NCBI RefSeq assembly: GCF_021354595.1
Contig: NZ_JADWYJ010000002.1
Location: 682,001-746,000 of the forward strand
Origin: Maribellus sp. CM-23
GTDB lineage: Bacteria > Bacteroidota > Bacteroidia > Bacteroidales > Prolixibacteraceae
DNA: 64,000 bases
Direction of reading: 5' to 3'
Part shown: in pieces, positions 46,282 to 54,503 of the stretch
Layout: each line of letters opens with the position of its first letter
Position numbering within the stretch: the first letter of the stretch is position 1
Notes under the pieces: generated by a model
What the model saw: the letters and a program-made list of their open reading frames with translations, nothing else
What the model was told of the DNA's origin: nothing
Databases searched by the model: none
Position numbers and translations under genes: made by a program

Positions 46282-46305
46282 CACAAATACTAATAAAAAA
46301 ATGCC

Positions 46306-47070
46306 ATGCTAAGTATTGCTGAAAGACACAAGTACATTCTGGACATGCTCAATAAAAACGGTTTTATCAAAGTTTCTGACATTTCGCGCGAACTTGATGT
46401 AACACCCGTTACTATACGAAAGGACCTGAAATACCTGGAAGAAAAAAAGCTTCTGTACCGCACACACGGAAGTGCCAGCCCGGTGAATCCGCACACTGCT
46501 GATATCGACCTACAGGAGAAGGAGAAAATGAAAATTTCAGAGAAACAGCGGATTGCATTGGCTGCCTGTCAACTGATTGAAGAAAATGACTCGATCATCA
46601 TAGCTTCCGGCTCAACAGCTCATACTTTTGCGCAGGAGCTCAATCCTCAGGGAAACCTGACGGTAGTTAGTGCTTCACTCAAAACATCGTTATTACTTAG
46701 CGGCAAGCAAAACATTGAAGTGATTCAACTTGGCGGAATTGTGCGGAAAAACTCGTTCTCGGTGGTGGGCGACTTTGCCATCAAACCCTTCGATGACATG
46801 ACCTGCTCAAAACTATTCCTTGGTGTTGACGGTATTGACTTTGATAACGGGATCACCAACTCAAATATAGAAGAAGCCATTCTGAATAAAAAGATGATGA
46901 AATCTGCCCTAAGAACCATCATTATTTCCGACTCGTCTAAATTTGGAAGAAGAGGATTTGGCAAAATCTGCAACCTCGACCAAATCGATGTTATAATTAC
47001 CGATTCAGGAATTGCGCAGCACACAGCTACTGCCATTGAAGAAATGGGGATTGAGTTGATTATTGTATAA
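46306..47070 (+). CDS. DeoR/GlpR-family transcriptional regulator
   Basis: 254 residues. N-terminal winged helix-turn-helix (about 6-57) with the family signature KVSDISRELDVTPVTIRKDLKYLEEK and a following RTHGSA. The C-terminal DeoRC sensor domain (about 75-235) has ASGSTAHTFAQEL, LGGIVRKNSFSVVGD and FLGVDGIDFDNGITN, and the effector-binding SDSSKFGRRGF. DeoR sensors bind phosphorylated sugars or polyols, and GlpR of E. coli binds glycerol-3-phosphate. As the only regulator in the glycerophosphate island, transcribed divergently from one operon and convergent with the other, it probably represses both until glycerophosphate appears. Confidence 0.9.
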   Translation: MLSIAERHKYILDMLNKNGFIKVSDISRELDVTPVTIRKDLKYLEEKKLLYRTHGSASPVNPHTADIDLQEKEKMKISEKQRIALAACQLIEENDSIIIASGSTAHTFAQELNPQGNLTVVSASLKTSLLLSGKQNIEVIQLGGIVRKNSFSVVGDFAIKPFDDMTCSKLFLGVDGIDFDNGITNSNIEEAILNKKMMKSALRTIIISDSSKFGRRGFGKICNLDQIDVIITDSGIAQHTATAIEEMGIELIIV

Positions 47071-47085
47071 AATTGGGGGAAAATA

Positions 47086-47146
47086 AGCATTGCTCTCATT
47101 CCGGAAGAAGTCTCCCACCGATGCTGAGCAACTGCTAATTTTTTTC
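47086..47146 (+). terminator. Possible terminator of the DeoR gene
   Basis: AGCATTGCTC (47086-47095) can pair with GAGCAACTGCT (47126-47136), with one bulge, and a run of seven T residues follows. The loop is 30 bases, long for an intrinsic terminator. Between it and the converging helveticin-like gene (stop at 47288) lie 140 bp with no further feature. Confidence 0.45.
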
Positions 47147-47287
47147 TTGCTGAAGAAATTGATTTCCTGATGTTTTTGCGGAAAAACAAATGAATGCCAA
47201 GCCGGGAATTTCTTATTGAACATCCGCATGCATTAAAGAATTTGCAGGACTCAGCAGACCAAAACAACTTAACAGCGAAAACAACTC

Positions 47288-48607
47288 TTACCTGTAAACA
47301 AGAATATTTGCTCTTCGCTTTTCATCTGTTGATTTTGAAGCAAATCCCAGGTAAATGGCTCCATTCTTTATTTTGATACCTTCAGCTTCCATGTAACCGG
47401 TATTGGTAATCCCATAACTGCTCAAATCGTCCAGGTTCGAAATGGCCCGAACTTTTGTTTTTTCTTTTACAATGGTTCCGTTCGTATCAAATACCGACAC
47501 GTAAGCATTTGAAGCTCCGCTGGAAACAGAATTTTCATTTCCTTCTCCTTCATAAAAATACAAATACCCACCAGCAACATCGAAACCCTGAAAAGCATAA
47601 TAACCAATCCTGGCGGGATCAACCGTTTGTGCAACCTTAAAAGAATTTACCGGAGTAAGCTTTCCAAGATTTTTAACTCGTATGGTTCTGTTTTCTGTTT
47701 GCTCAAGAGGGCCGCCAGCCTCTTCTCCGCCGTATGTGATCGAAGATAAAGTAACCTGCTCTTCTGACAGAGCTCTGGCTTCGCTTAACTTATAAAAATA
47801 AAAATACCGGAAAGGATCTCCCCCTCCTGACGTAGTAACAGCAAGTATATCGTTTTCGGCATCAATGGCCGGATGAATATTCGTTTTTCCGGGCAAGTAG
47901 AAACTTTCCCCGCTAAATTTCTCAACTATCCCTCCCGGAACATATTTCAATCTGGAAAATGTTTGATTGCTTCCATATGAACCATCACTACCTTTTGTCG
48001 CATTACTATTTATCCAGAGATACACCTCATTTCCTTGCTCCTCTATAGCCATATTGGTTCCATGCCCAAAATATTTCAATTGCATGTAATCGAGATAAGG
48101 CTGATTAGCCGCGCCTCTTACAACAAAAATCACGTGCGGCAAACCACCACCGAGCTGGTCATAAAAGATGGTTCCGTCCGATGCAACATCAAAACACTGA
48201 ATCACGGTGTTACGGACAAGATATATTCCCTTACTATAAATTAATTCGTTCGACAACTGAGCTTCCAACTCCCTCAACCCTTTAATTAGCACATGTATTT
48301 TGGCCGTGGCTGATATGGTGCTGCCTGCCAGCTGAACAACGACTTCGGCACTTCCTCCTTTTCGGGCAGAAACAAGGCCCTTTTGATCGACTGCGAGTAC
48401 CGACTCATCCATGGATCTCCAGGTCAAGTCAACATCAGCCGGAATGGGCTTAGACAACTCAAGCTGCAAAGTCTCCCCTTCGCTTAAAGCCCACGTTTCC
48501 CTTGCAAAACTTAAAGAATCGATACCAGAATCCTCCCCCTTACCACAAGAAACCAGCAGCCAACACAGCAAAACACACAAAACAAAACCAATACTATTTT
48601 TAATCAT
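47288..48607 (-). CDS. Lipoprotein with Ig-like domain and helveticin-J-like domain
   Basis: 439 residues, lipobox WLLVSC (Cys at about 21). Residues about 30-108 form a bacterial Ig-like (BIG2) domain: LSEGETLQLELSKPIP and VLAVDQKGLVSARKGGSAEVVV. The rest resembles the helveticin J family of class III bacteriocins, a beta-propeller-like fold: IQCFDVASDGTIFYDQLGG, FQGFDVAGGYLYFYEGEGNE, and YMEAEGIKIKNGAIYLGFASK with RRANILVYR at the end. Such a protein in a PUL is more likely a surface glycan- or wall-polymer-binding protein than a bacteriocin. It is the last gene of the glpD-SusCD operon, 21 bp after the phosphoesterase. Confidence 0.6.
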   Translation of the reverse strand: MIKNSIGFVLCVLLCWLLVSCGKGEDSGIDSLSFARETWALSEGETLQLELSKPIPADVDLTWRSMDESVLAVDQKGLVSARKGGSAEVVVQLAGSTISATAKIHVLIKGLRELEAQLSNELIYSKGIYLVRNTVIQCFDVASDGTIFYDQLGGGLPHVIFVVRGAANQPYLDYMQLKYFGHGTNMAIEEQGNEVYLWINSNATKGSDGSYGSNQTFSRLKYVPGGIVEKFSGESFYLPGKTNIHPAIDAENDILAVTTSGGGDPFRYFYFYKLSEARALSEEQVTLSSITYGGEEAGGPLEQTENRTIRVKNLGKLTPVNSFKVAQTVDPARIGYYAFQGFDVAGGYLYFYEGEGNENSVSSGASNAYVSVFDTNGTIVKEKTKVRAISNLDDLSSYGITNTGYMEAEGIKIKNGAIYLGFASKSTDEKRRANILVYR

Positions 48608-48628
48608 AACCCCGAAATACTTTTAAAA

Positions 48629-50182
48629 TTAATAAGCCTGGGCTGTTTCGAAACCCGACACAATTTGATCCTGCTTATAAACATTCCCAAATCCATCAGT
48701 AGCCCGTATTTCAATGGATGCATTTGAATTTTGAGGCAGATAAAGATACAAGTGCTTGCAGGCCGGGCTGTAATTATCGGGATTTCGGTTCAAGACCCCA
48801 ATATGGTATCCAAGCGACCACGCATCTTTCAATGACTTAGACAAAGGCTCCAGGTCAGCCACCTTAACCCCGTCTTCGTAAGCTTCTACTTTCCAGTTAC
48901 TATCAGCATTCCACACATTCGCGATAATTGCATTTTCGCTTTGGTTGAAGCTATAATATCCGTATTGCCCGCCAAAAGCAACATCTCCCTTGTGTAAACG
49001 TATCTGAAAATCAGCAGTCATCCTCGTTGGTTTATAAAACCAATCAGAAATAGTGTTTCCATTGACCCGGTAAACTGCATAACCATTGGGTGTTCCATCC
49101 CCGTTAATAGTTGACCGCCACCACGAACCGCAAGCAGCGGCATGCACATGTTCGTAAATATTGTCGGATGAAGTATGAATATAATTCTCACTGTAATGAG
49201 TATGTCCACACATCAGATGCACTTCAGCAAACCCTTTAACAACCTCAAAAAGCTTTGCCCTGTTTTTAATGCTGCTTGCACCCCTGATCGGAATGTGATA
49301 ATAAACAATTACCATTTTGCTTTTAGGAACATAGCTCAGATCTTTTTTCAGCCACTCCATTTGCTGATCGGTAAATCCTCCGGAATAATCTGAGGCATTT
49401 TCAAAAATGATATTATCCAGGCAAACAAAATGAACTTCGCCCCTGTTGAACGAATAATTCAATGGCCCGAAAACTTTGGAGAAGGCCTCGGCTGTCCGCG
49501 GTAAATTTTTATCCACTCCAGCCACTTTATCGTGATTTCCAATTGTTGTAAACACGGGCATCGGGCTTGAACCAGCCAATATTTTCATTTGACTGAAAAA
49601 TGCAGGTTTATCTCCTACCACGTCGCCCATTAACAATCCGTAACAAGGAGACGATTCTGCTCCTACCTGCATCTTTATATCCTCCATGGTTTCCGTTTTA
49701 AACCGATTGAATTCATCCATATTGGTTACCTGCGGGTCCCCGACACAAATCAAAGTAAAACCTGACTCAGCACTGACAAGCCTTTTCAATTCAAAATCAA
49801 ATCTCTTACCTGTACCTATCTCAGAATAAAATGATGCCATATTTCCTGACTCTCCCGAAGTATTTACAGCAAACTCTTCCGGTGTTGAATAATATACAAA
49901 TTGCGCGGCGGCATTTTTTTTCATCTGGTATACTCCGTCAGAATCGGTTAAGGTACACGAGTAACCATCACTTACAACCACATTCGAAACCGGATTTCCG
50001 GCATCATCCGTTATTAGCCCATACAAGTCCATTCCCGCAGCGGGGGTAATTTCAGTTTCGGGTGGCTCTGAGTCTTCAGGAATACCCGTAGCGCTCTCGC
50101 CACAACTCCAAAATACAAATGCCAACACCCATAAGCCCAAAAACATCCGGACCAGATCTCCTACTTTTCTATCGTTATTCAT
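48629..50182 (-). CDS. Three-domain calcineurin-like phosphoesterase lipoprotein
   Basis: 517 residues, lipobox FVFWSC (Cys at about 27). N-terminal sandwich (DLYGLITDDAGNPVSNVVVSDGYSC), catalytic core with VGDPQ, LMGDVVGD, TIGNHDKV, YYHIP and CGHTHYSE, then a C-terminal domain from about 345. The order is MetallophosN-Metallophos-MetallophosC, as in the paralogue at 4411-5913, and the first motif again reads DPQ, not DxH. Its place in an operon with a glycerophosphodiester phosphodiesterase and GlpD suggests cleavage of phosphodiester-linked glycerol from a glycan at the cell surface or in the periplasm. Confidence 0.85.
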   Translation of the reverse strand: MNNDRKVGDLVRMFLGLWVLAFVFWSCGESATGIPEDSEPPETEITPAAGMDLYGLITDDAGNPVSNVVVSDGYSCTLTDSDGVYQMKKNAAAQFVYYSTPEEFAVNTSGESGNMASFYSEIGTGKRFDFELKRLVSAESGFTLICVGDPQVTNMDEFNRFKTETMEDIKMQVGAESSPCYGLLMGDVVGDKPAFFSQMKILAGSSPMPVFTTIGNHDKVAGVDKNLPRTAEAFSKVFGPLNYSFNRGEVHFVCLDNIIFENASDYSGGFTDQQMEWLKKDLSYVPKSKMVIVYYHIPIRGASSIKNRAKLFEVVKGFAEVHLMCGHTHYSENYIHTSSDNIYEHVHAAACGSWWRSTINGDGTPNGYAVYRVNGNTISDWFYKPTRMTADFQIRLHKGDVAFGGQYGYYSFNQSENAIIANVWNADSNWKVEAYEDGVKVADLEPLSKSLKDAWSLGYHIGVLNRNPDNYSPACKHLYLYLPQNSNASIEIRATDGFGNVYKQDQIVSGFETAQAY

Positions 50183-50217
50183 TTCTCGTATTTTAAAATC
50201 TTTATATCAAGACCATT

Positions 50218-52530
50218 CTATTCCTCCACCAATCGCAAATCAGTATTATTCTTCACATACACATCGTAATCTGCCGGAGCTTCATAATGATAAATCAGGC
50301 GATTTCCTTTTTTCTTCCAACGAAGATGAAAAGCACCTTTCTCCAGGGGCATACTTCCCTCACACCAGACAAGGTCAACTTCATTCAACTCAACACAAAT
50401 TCGCTTATTCTCCAAGTCCACATCTTTTACACCCAATACATCCCGGTAATAAGCATGTGCAATATGTGAAGCAAAACCATGATTCAAACTTGCCCGGGTA
50501 TGAACATTCTCCCACAGCGTTCCGGTGAGCTGAGCCATCGGCTCGAAGTACTTCACCGACTCACGCACCATCTGATCCGCCTCACCATAACGAGAGAGCA
50601 ACTCAAGTCTTAAGTAATTTCCGATAAAGGCATTCGAAGGATAAATTTCTTCATAGAGATTCTTATCCTCCCGCTCAGGCCCAAAATCACCAACCAAGGT
50701 CTTCCACAATTCCGGATAGTTTTCAGGGCTTGCCGTTTCGAAAAAGAATGCATAATACTGACACGTTTCTGTTCGGTTTTCCGGCTGAGGAACAAGCACT
50801 CCATCAACCCTAACAGCATTATCAATAAAGAACTGCCCGTCAAAAGCGTGTTCCCGGATAACCCTTCTAATTCGATTTGCTTTTTCCACAAGCTGAGGCC
50901 AATTATATAAGCAACCAGCCGTTTCGAGCATGGAGGCATATAACATATTTGTCGGATAATTCACATCCTGAACAAACTTGTTGGCTTTTGACCATTCAAC
51001 AAAAACCCACTTTTCCAAACTTTCCAACAAGCCGAATTCATTCTCATACGGAACAAAAAAATCAAGCAGATCAACCACGCGCTGACGAGATTCAACAATC
51101 ATCTGGTGATCGCCACTTCGCTTCACATATTCCTCCAGCTGCAAAATATACCACATCGCCCAGTTGGGGATGTAGTTTGCATTGGAATGATCAGCCGGGT
51201 AACACATTGGCAACATACCTTTGGGCAAAAACTCAAAGCTTCCAGGCAACAGAAAATTCTCCAGAAAATTCGTTTCAATCAATGTATTCCCGGAGAAATT
51301 AAAGGCCACGCGAGCGGTGAAATAGCTATCGCACAACCATCCGGCCCGCTCCCGATGCGGGCAGTCCATAAAAATATCCAGGGCATTCTGCTTGTATGTT
51401 TCCAGAGCGGCATCAAAAATTCGGTTCATAGAAGTATCACTGCATACAAAACTTGCCCGAGCAACATCCCCGTTCACATATTGCCGAATATAAGGTTCGC
51501 TGACGACTCCATCACCCGATTCAATTCTCACTTTCAAGTATTGCAAAGTGTATGGTTCGAAAGATTCAAGATGATAGGTCCCCGGTTTCAGTTCGTAACT
51601 AATTTCATTTTGACATCCCAACCGGTAAGGGTGAATATCTCCGTCACCATTCAAAATCTCGTCCCAAAAGAAACGTAACCTTAGAGGGGTATTCGCCACA
51701 ACCTGAGCTCCGATAAAACCGGTTGAATTGCATTCAAACTTATAGATACTGTCATTGACCTGATGCTGAGATTTCCGAATAGAATAATCGGGATACTTAA
51801 CACGTCGTTCAATCAATTTTTTAGCAGCTGTTTTTTCCAGCTTCAAAGCCCGAAAATCGGTATCATCCCCGCTTTTTGTCCATGCCTGAAAATCAGGAGC
51901 TAACAGGTAAGCCTCTGCGTGGGCACGCTGAAAGCTATAACGAGGCACATCCTGCTTACGCTGCTGCAAAATGGCAGCCTCAAACAATTCCTCCCTATTT
52001 TCCGTGCTGGTATAAGCAATAACCCGATTGTTACTGGTTAGCTCAGCTTGTAAAAAGGCTGGTTGATTGATCTGAAAATAGCTGTCGACATTGTAACCAA
52101 CAACCTCAATCGCAACAGTGTTATCCCCCAAATGCAGTTTATCCTTCAAATTGTACTCATCAACCCGATAATAACCATGACCAGCCACACAGGGACCATG
52201 TCCCAAAAACTCACCATTGATAAATACCCGGTAACGCGAAGAGGCTGCCAGCTTCAATCTTACATCAAAAAAATCTTCTATTTCAAACTTAGCCCTGAAG
52301 CTGACTGTTAGGTTTTCTTCCTGCTGCTTTGAATTGTGTCTTCCCGAAGAGGTTAAAACATATACTCCTTTGTTGTTTTTCACATTTCGGCTATCTACCC
52401 AAACCGGAACAGCTTTTTGAAAAAAACGAGATCCGTCCGATCCCTGAACATTTCGTGCCAAGCTGATATTATTGATCAGCAGCAAAAAACAGCCCATGAG
52501 CACCATGTAATCTTTTATCGGTTTAATCAT
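50218..52530 (-). CDS. GH78-clan alpha-L-rhamnosidase-like glycosidase
   Basis: 770 residues with a signal peptide (to about 26). N-terminal sandwich with YRVFINGEFLGHGPCVAGHGYYRVDEY, a second sandwich, then the six-hairpin (alpha/alpha)6 barrel. The catalytic signature reads DCPHRERAGWLCD at 389-401, with Glu394 as the likely acid. It also carries the C-terminal ASLNHGFASHIAHAYYRDVLG of the GH78 group. It is shorter and distant from the GH78 enzyme at 21221-23734. A rhamnose-like residue in the glycerophosphate-bearing target is suggested, but relatives outside GH78 with the same barrel exist. Confidence 0.78.
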   Translation of the reverse strand: MIKPIKDYMVLMGCFLLLINNISLARNVQGSDGSRFFQKAVPVWVDSRNVKNNKGVYVLTSSGRHNSKQQEENLTVSFRAKFEIEDFFDVRLKLAASSRYRVFINGEFLGHGPCVAGHGYYRVDEYNLKDKLHLGDNTVAIEVVGYNVDSYFQINQPAFLQAELTSNNRVIAYTSTENREELFEAAILQQRKQDVPRYSFQRAHAEAYLLAPDFQAWTKSGDDTDFRALKLEKTAAKKLIERRVKYPDYSIRKSQHQVNDSIYKFECNSTGFIGAQVVANTPLRLRFFWDEILNGDGDIHPYRLGCQNEISYELKPGTYHLESFEPYTLQYLKVRIESGDGVVSEPYIRQYVNGDVARASFVCSDTSMNRIFDAALETYKQNALDIFMDCPHRERAGWLCDSYFTARVAFNFSGNTLIETNFLENFLLPGSFEFLPKGMLPMCYPADHSNANYIPNWAMWYILQLEEYVKRSGDHQMIVESRQRVVDLLDFFVPYENEFGLLESLEKWVFVEWSKANKFVQDVNYPTNMLYASMLETAGCLYNWPQLVEKANRIRRVIREHAFDGQFFIDNAVRVDGVLVPQPENRTETCQYYAFFFETASPENYPELWKTLVGDFGPEREDKNLYEEIYPSNAFIGNYLRLELLSRYGEADQMVRESVKYFEPMAQLTGTLWENVHTRASLNHGFASHIAHAYYRDVLGVKDVDLENKRICVELNEVDLVWCEGSMPLEKGAFHLRWKKKGNRLIYHYEAPADYDVYVKNNTDLRLVEE

Positions 52531-52719
52531 ATCGTGTTAGGTTTATTCTGACTTCAGTGTTGCACACTGGTTATTATCTGATATCGTTAAATGCAAGAGA
52601 GAAGAAGGAGAAATCCCCCTTCTTCTCAAAAACTAATTACTACCTCTCAAAGTCAAGCTTAATTACCTGACTTCCTTGAAAGCGTCTAAAACATATAGCG
52701 TACTCTAACTTTTTCAAGA

Positions 52720-54492
52720 TTACTCCCATCCCTCATTTTGAGGCAAAAGATTCGGATTCAATGTAATCGCGGTTTGCGGAACAGGCCTTAAGTATTGCTT
52801 GTCCGACCAATTCCGGGCAACTCCCCATGCCCAAATCAGATGCCCTTTATCTCCTTCGGACAATTTAATATTTGTTCCGAGGATGACATATTTCACCCCA
52901 CTTACCGTGGGAGAAGGCTTGGCATCAACAATACAAACATCAGGCTTGCCATCGCCGTTCAAATCATAATTAACGTCTTTTGCCGGGATGTATATCCCCT
53001 TCCAGGGCATATTCGCCGATGTAAGTAAATCTCCTTTTTTCCATCTCATTAAATCTTGATAACGCAGGCCTTCGAAGCACAGTTCAATTCCTCTCTCCCT
53101 TCTGATCTCCAACAAGTATTTATCTGAAATACCGGGGAAAAACATACTTTGCAAATAGCTATCGGCCTCTTTAGGTTCTGCACTTGCCACTCCTGCACGA
53201 TCTCTCAAGAGCTTTATCGTTTGGTTCCATTCTCCTGAACCAAATTCACCAAGCTCTGCTTTGGCTTCTGCATAATTCAACAACACCTCGGCATATCTGA
53301 TAACAGGAATGCTGTTTGTACACTGCCCCTGTCCATCGTGCCACGAATCATCAAGACTCCACTTTTTAATATGATATCCCGTCAGTGTTACGGCAAAATC
53401 GGGAGGAGCAACCGTACCATCTGCCCTGTAATATCCTTCGGTACGTATCGATTGACTCAGGCGATAATCCCGATTTTTCATTTCATCGTAGAATTCGATT
53501 TCGCTATAATTTGCCTTATCAGTAAACCTGCTTCCATCGCGCATAAGATAGGTATCAACAAACTGCTTGATCAGCGACCACCGGCTACCATTTGTAGGCG
53601 AATTGAAGTTCCATGTAAGATCGTGCCATACCCTTGATTCGGTATTCATCACTCTGGCCAGGATTACTTCCCTTGCAATCTTAGGCATTCCTGCCAAATC
53701 TTCTGCAACAAATAAGTCACGGTAATCACTCTCGGGGTTCCCGGTATTGTACAAGCCATACTGGTCCGAATCAATCAATTCTTTCGCAGCACTGGCAGCT
53801 TCCCGCAACCAGGTATTTGCATCCGAAAGCCCAAGCTCGGCATGATACTTTCTGTAAGTACCTTCATAGAGGCATATTCTCGATTTCATGGCCAAAGCAG
53901 TAAACCTGTTTACCAAACTGCTGTAGGTATCTTTGGTCTCCTTCATATGCGTGGCAGCGAAAGTAATGTCTTCCAATACTTTTCCCATTACAAACTCACG
54001 ACTATCCCGTGCCTTATTTAATTCAGGATCATCGGGATCCAATGCATTCTCGTACCAAGGAACGGCACCAAAAGTCTGAACTTTATCCAGGTAAAATACA
54101 GCACGCCAATACCTTGCCAGGCCAATGTAATGATTCAGCACATCTTCAGAAACAGGAGCCTCAGATGCATTTTCCAGAAAATAGTTAATGTTTCGCAAGG
54201 CGCTCCAGTTACTAACTCCCCATCCCGACTGATCTATCGAACTCCAGTCGCCGGTAAGAAAGGTGGAAGGACTATTAATTGCAGCATAATCCGAAGTTCC
54301 GTCGCCCCGTGCAATATCATTGGCCGAAGGCAGGTTATCTTCGTAAAATGAATAAGAATATATTTTCAGATCATTTTCAGAACTAAAAAATGTAGAAGCA
54401 TTTAACTGATGTATTGGTTCCTTTTCCAACATATCCTCACAAGCAGTAAAAACAGTGCTTATGGCAACCAATATATATAATACTTTTTTCAT
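52720..54492 (-). CDS. SusD/RagB-family glycan-binding lipoprotein
   Basis: 590 residues, lipobox TVFTAC (Cys at about 18). SusD features: NWSALRNINYFLENAS, LARYWRAVFYLDKVQTFGAVPW, IPVIRYAEVLLNYAEAKAELGEFG, YLLEIRRERGIELCFEGLRYQDLMRW, and end NPNLLPQNEGWE. It begins 11 bp after its SusC and is paralogous to the SusD at 13479-15239. It should bind the glycerophosphate-bearing oligosaccharide at the surface. Confidence 0.95.
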   Translation of the reverse strand: MKKVLYILVAISTVFTACEDMLEKEPIHQLNASTFFSSENDLKIYSYSFYEDNLPSANDIARGDGTSDYAAINSPSTFLTGDWSSIDQSGWGVSNWSALRNINYFLENASEAPVSEDVLNHYIGLARYWRAVFYLDKVQTFGAVPWYENALDPDDPELNKARDSREFVMGKVLEDITFAATHMKETKDTYSSLVNRFTALAMKSRICLYEGTYRKYHAELGLSDANTWLREAASAAKELIDSDQYGLYNTGNPESDYRDLFVAEDLAGMPKIAREVILARVMNTESRVWHDLTWNFNSPTNGSRWSLIKQFVDTYLMRDGSRFTDKANYSEIEFYDEMKNRDYRLSQSIRTEGYYRADGTVAPPDFAVTLTGYHIKKWSLDDSWHDGQGQCTNSIPVIRYAEVLLNYAEAKAELGEFGSGEWNQTIKLLRDRAGVASAEPKEADSYLQSMFFPGISDKYLLEIRRERGIELCFEGLRYQDLMRWKKGDLLTSANMPWKGIYIPAKDVNYDLNGDGKPDVCIVDAKPSPTVSGVKYVILGTNIKLSEGDKGHLIWAWGVARNWSDKQYLRPVPQTAITLNPNLLPQNEGWE

Positions 54493-54503
54493 AAGTCTTT
54501 TAT

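Larger units (their letters stand above)
45953..46305. promoter_or_regulatory. Divergent control region between the permease operon and the DeoR regulator
   Basis: 353 bp. It holds two minus-strand TAnnTTTG boxes (46006-46013 and 46140-46147), one plus-strand box (46274-46281) and a repeated 12-mer ATATGAAACAAA (46132-46143 and 46223-46234). The DeoR-family regulator is encoded immediately to the right, so this is a natural place for its operators. Confidence 0.6.

Noticed and set aside
46725..47267. A 180-codon minus-strand frame opposite the DeoR gene
   Set aside because: It is the antisense shadow of a well-supported DeoR-family protein and has no domain or lipobox of its own.
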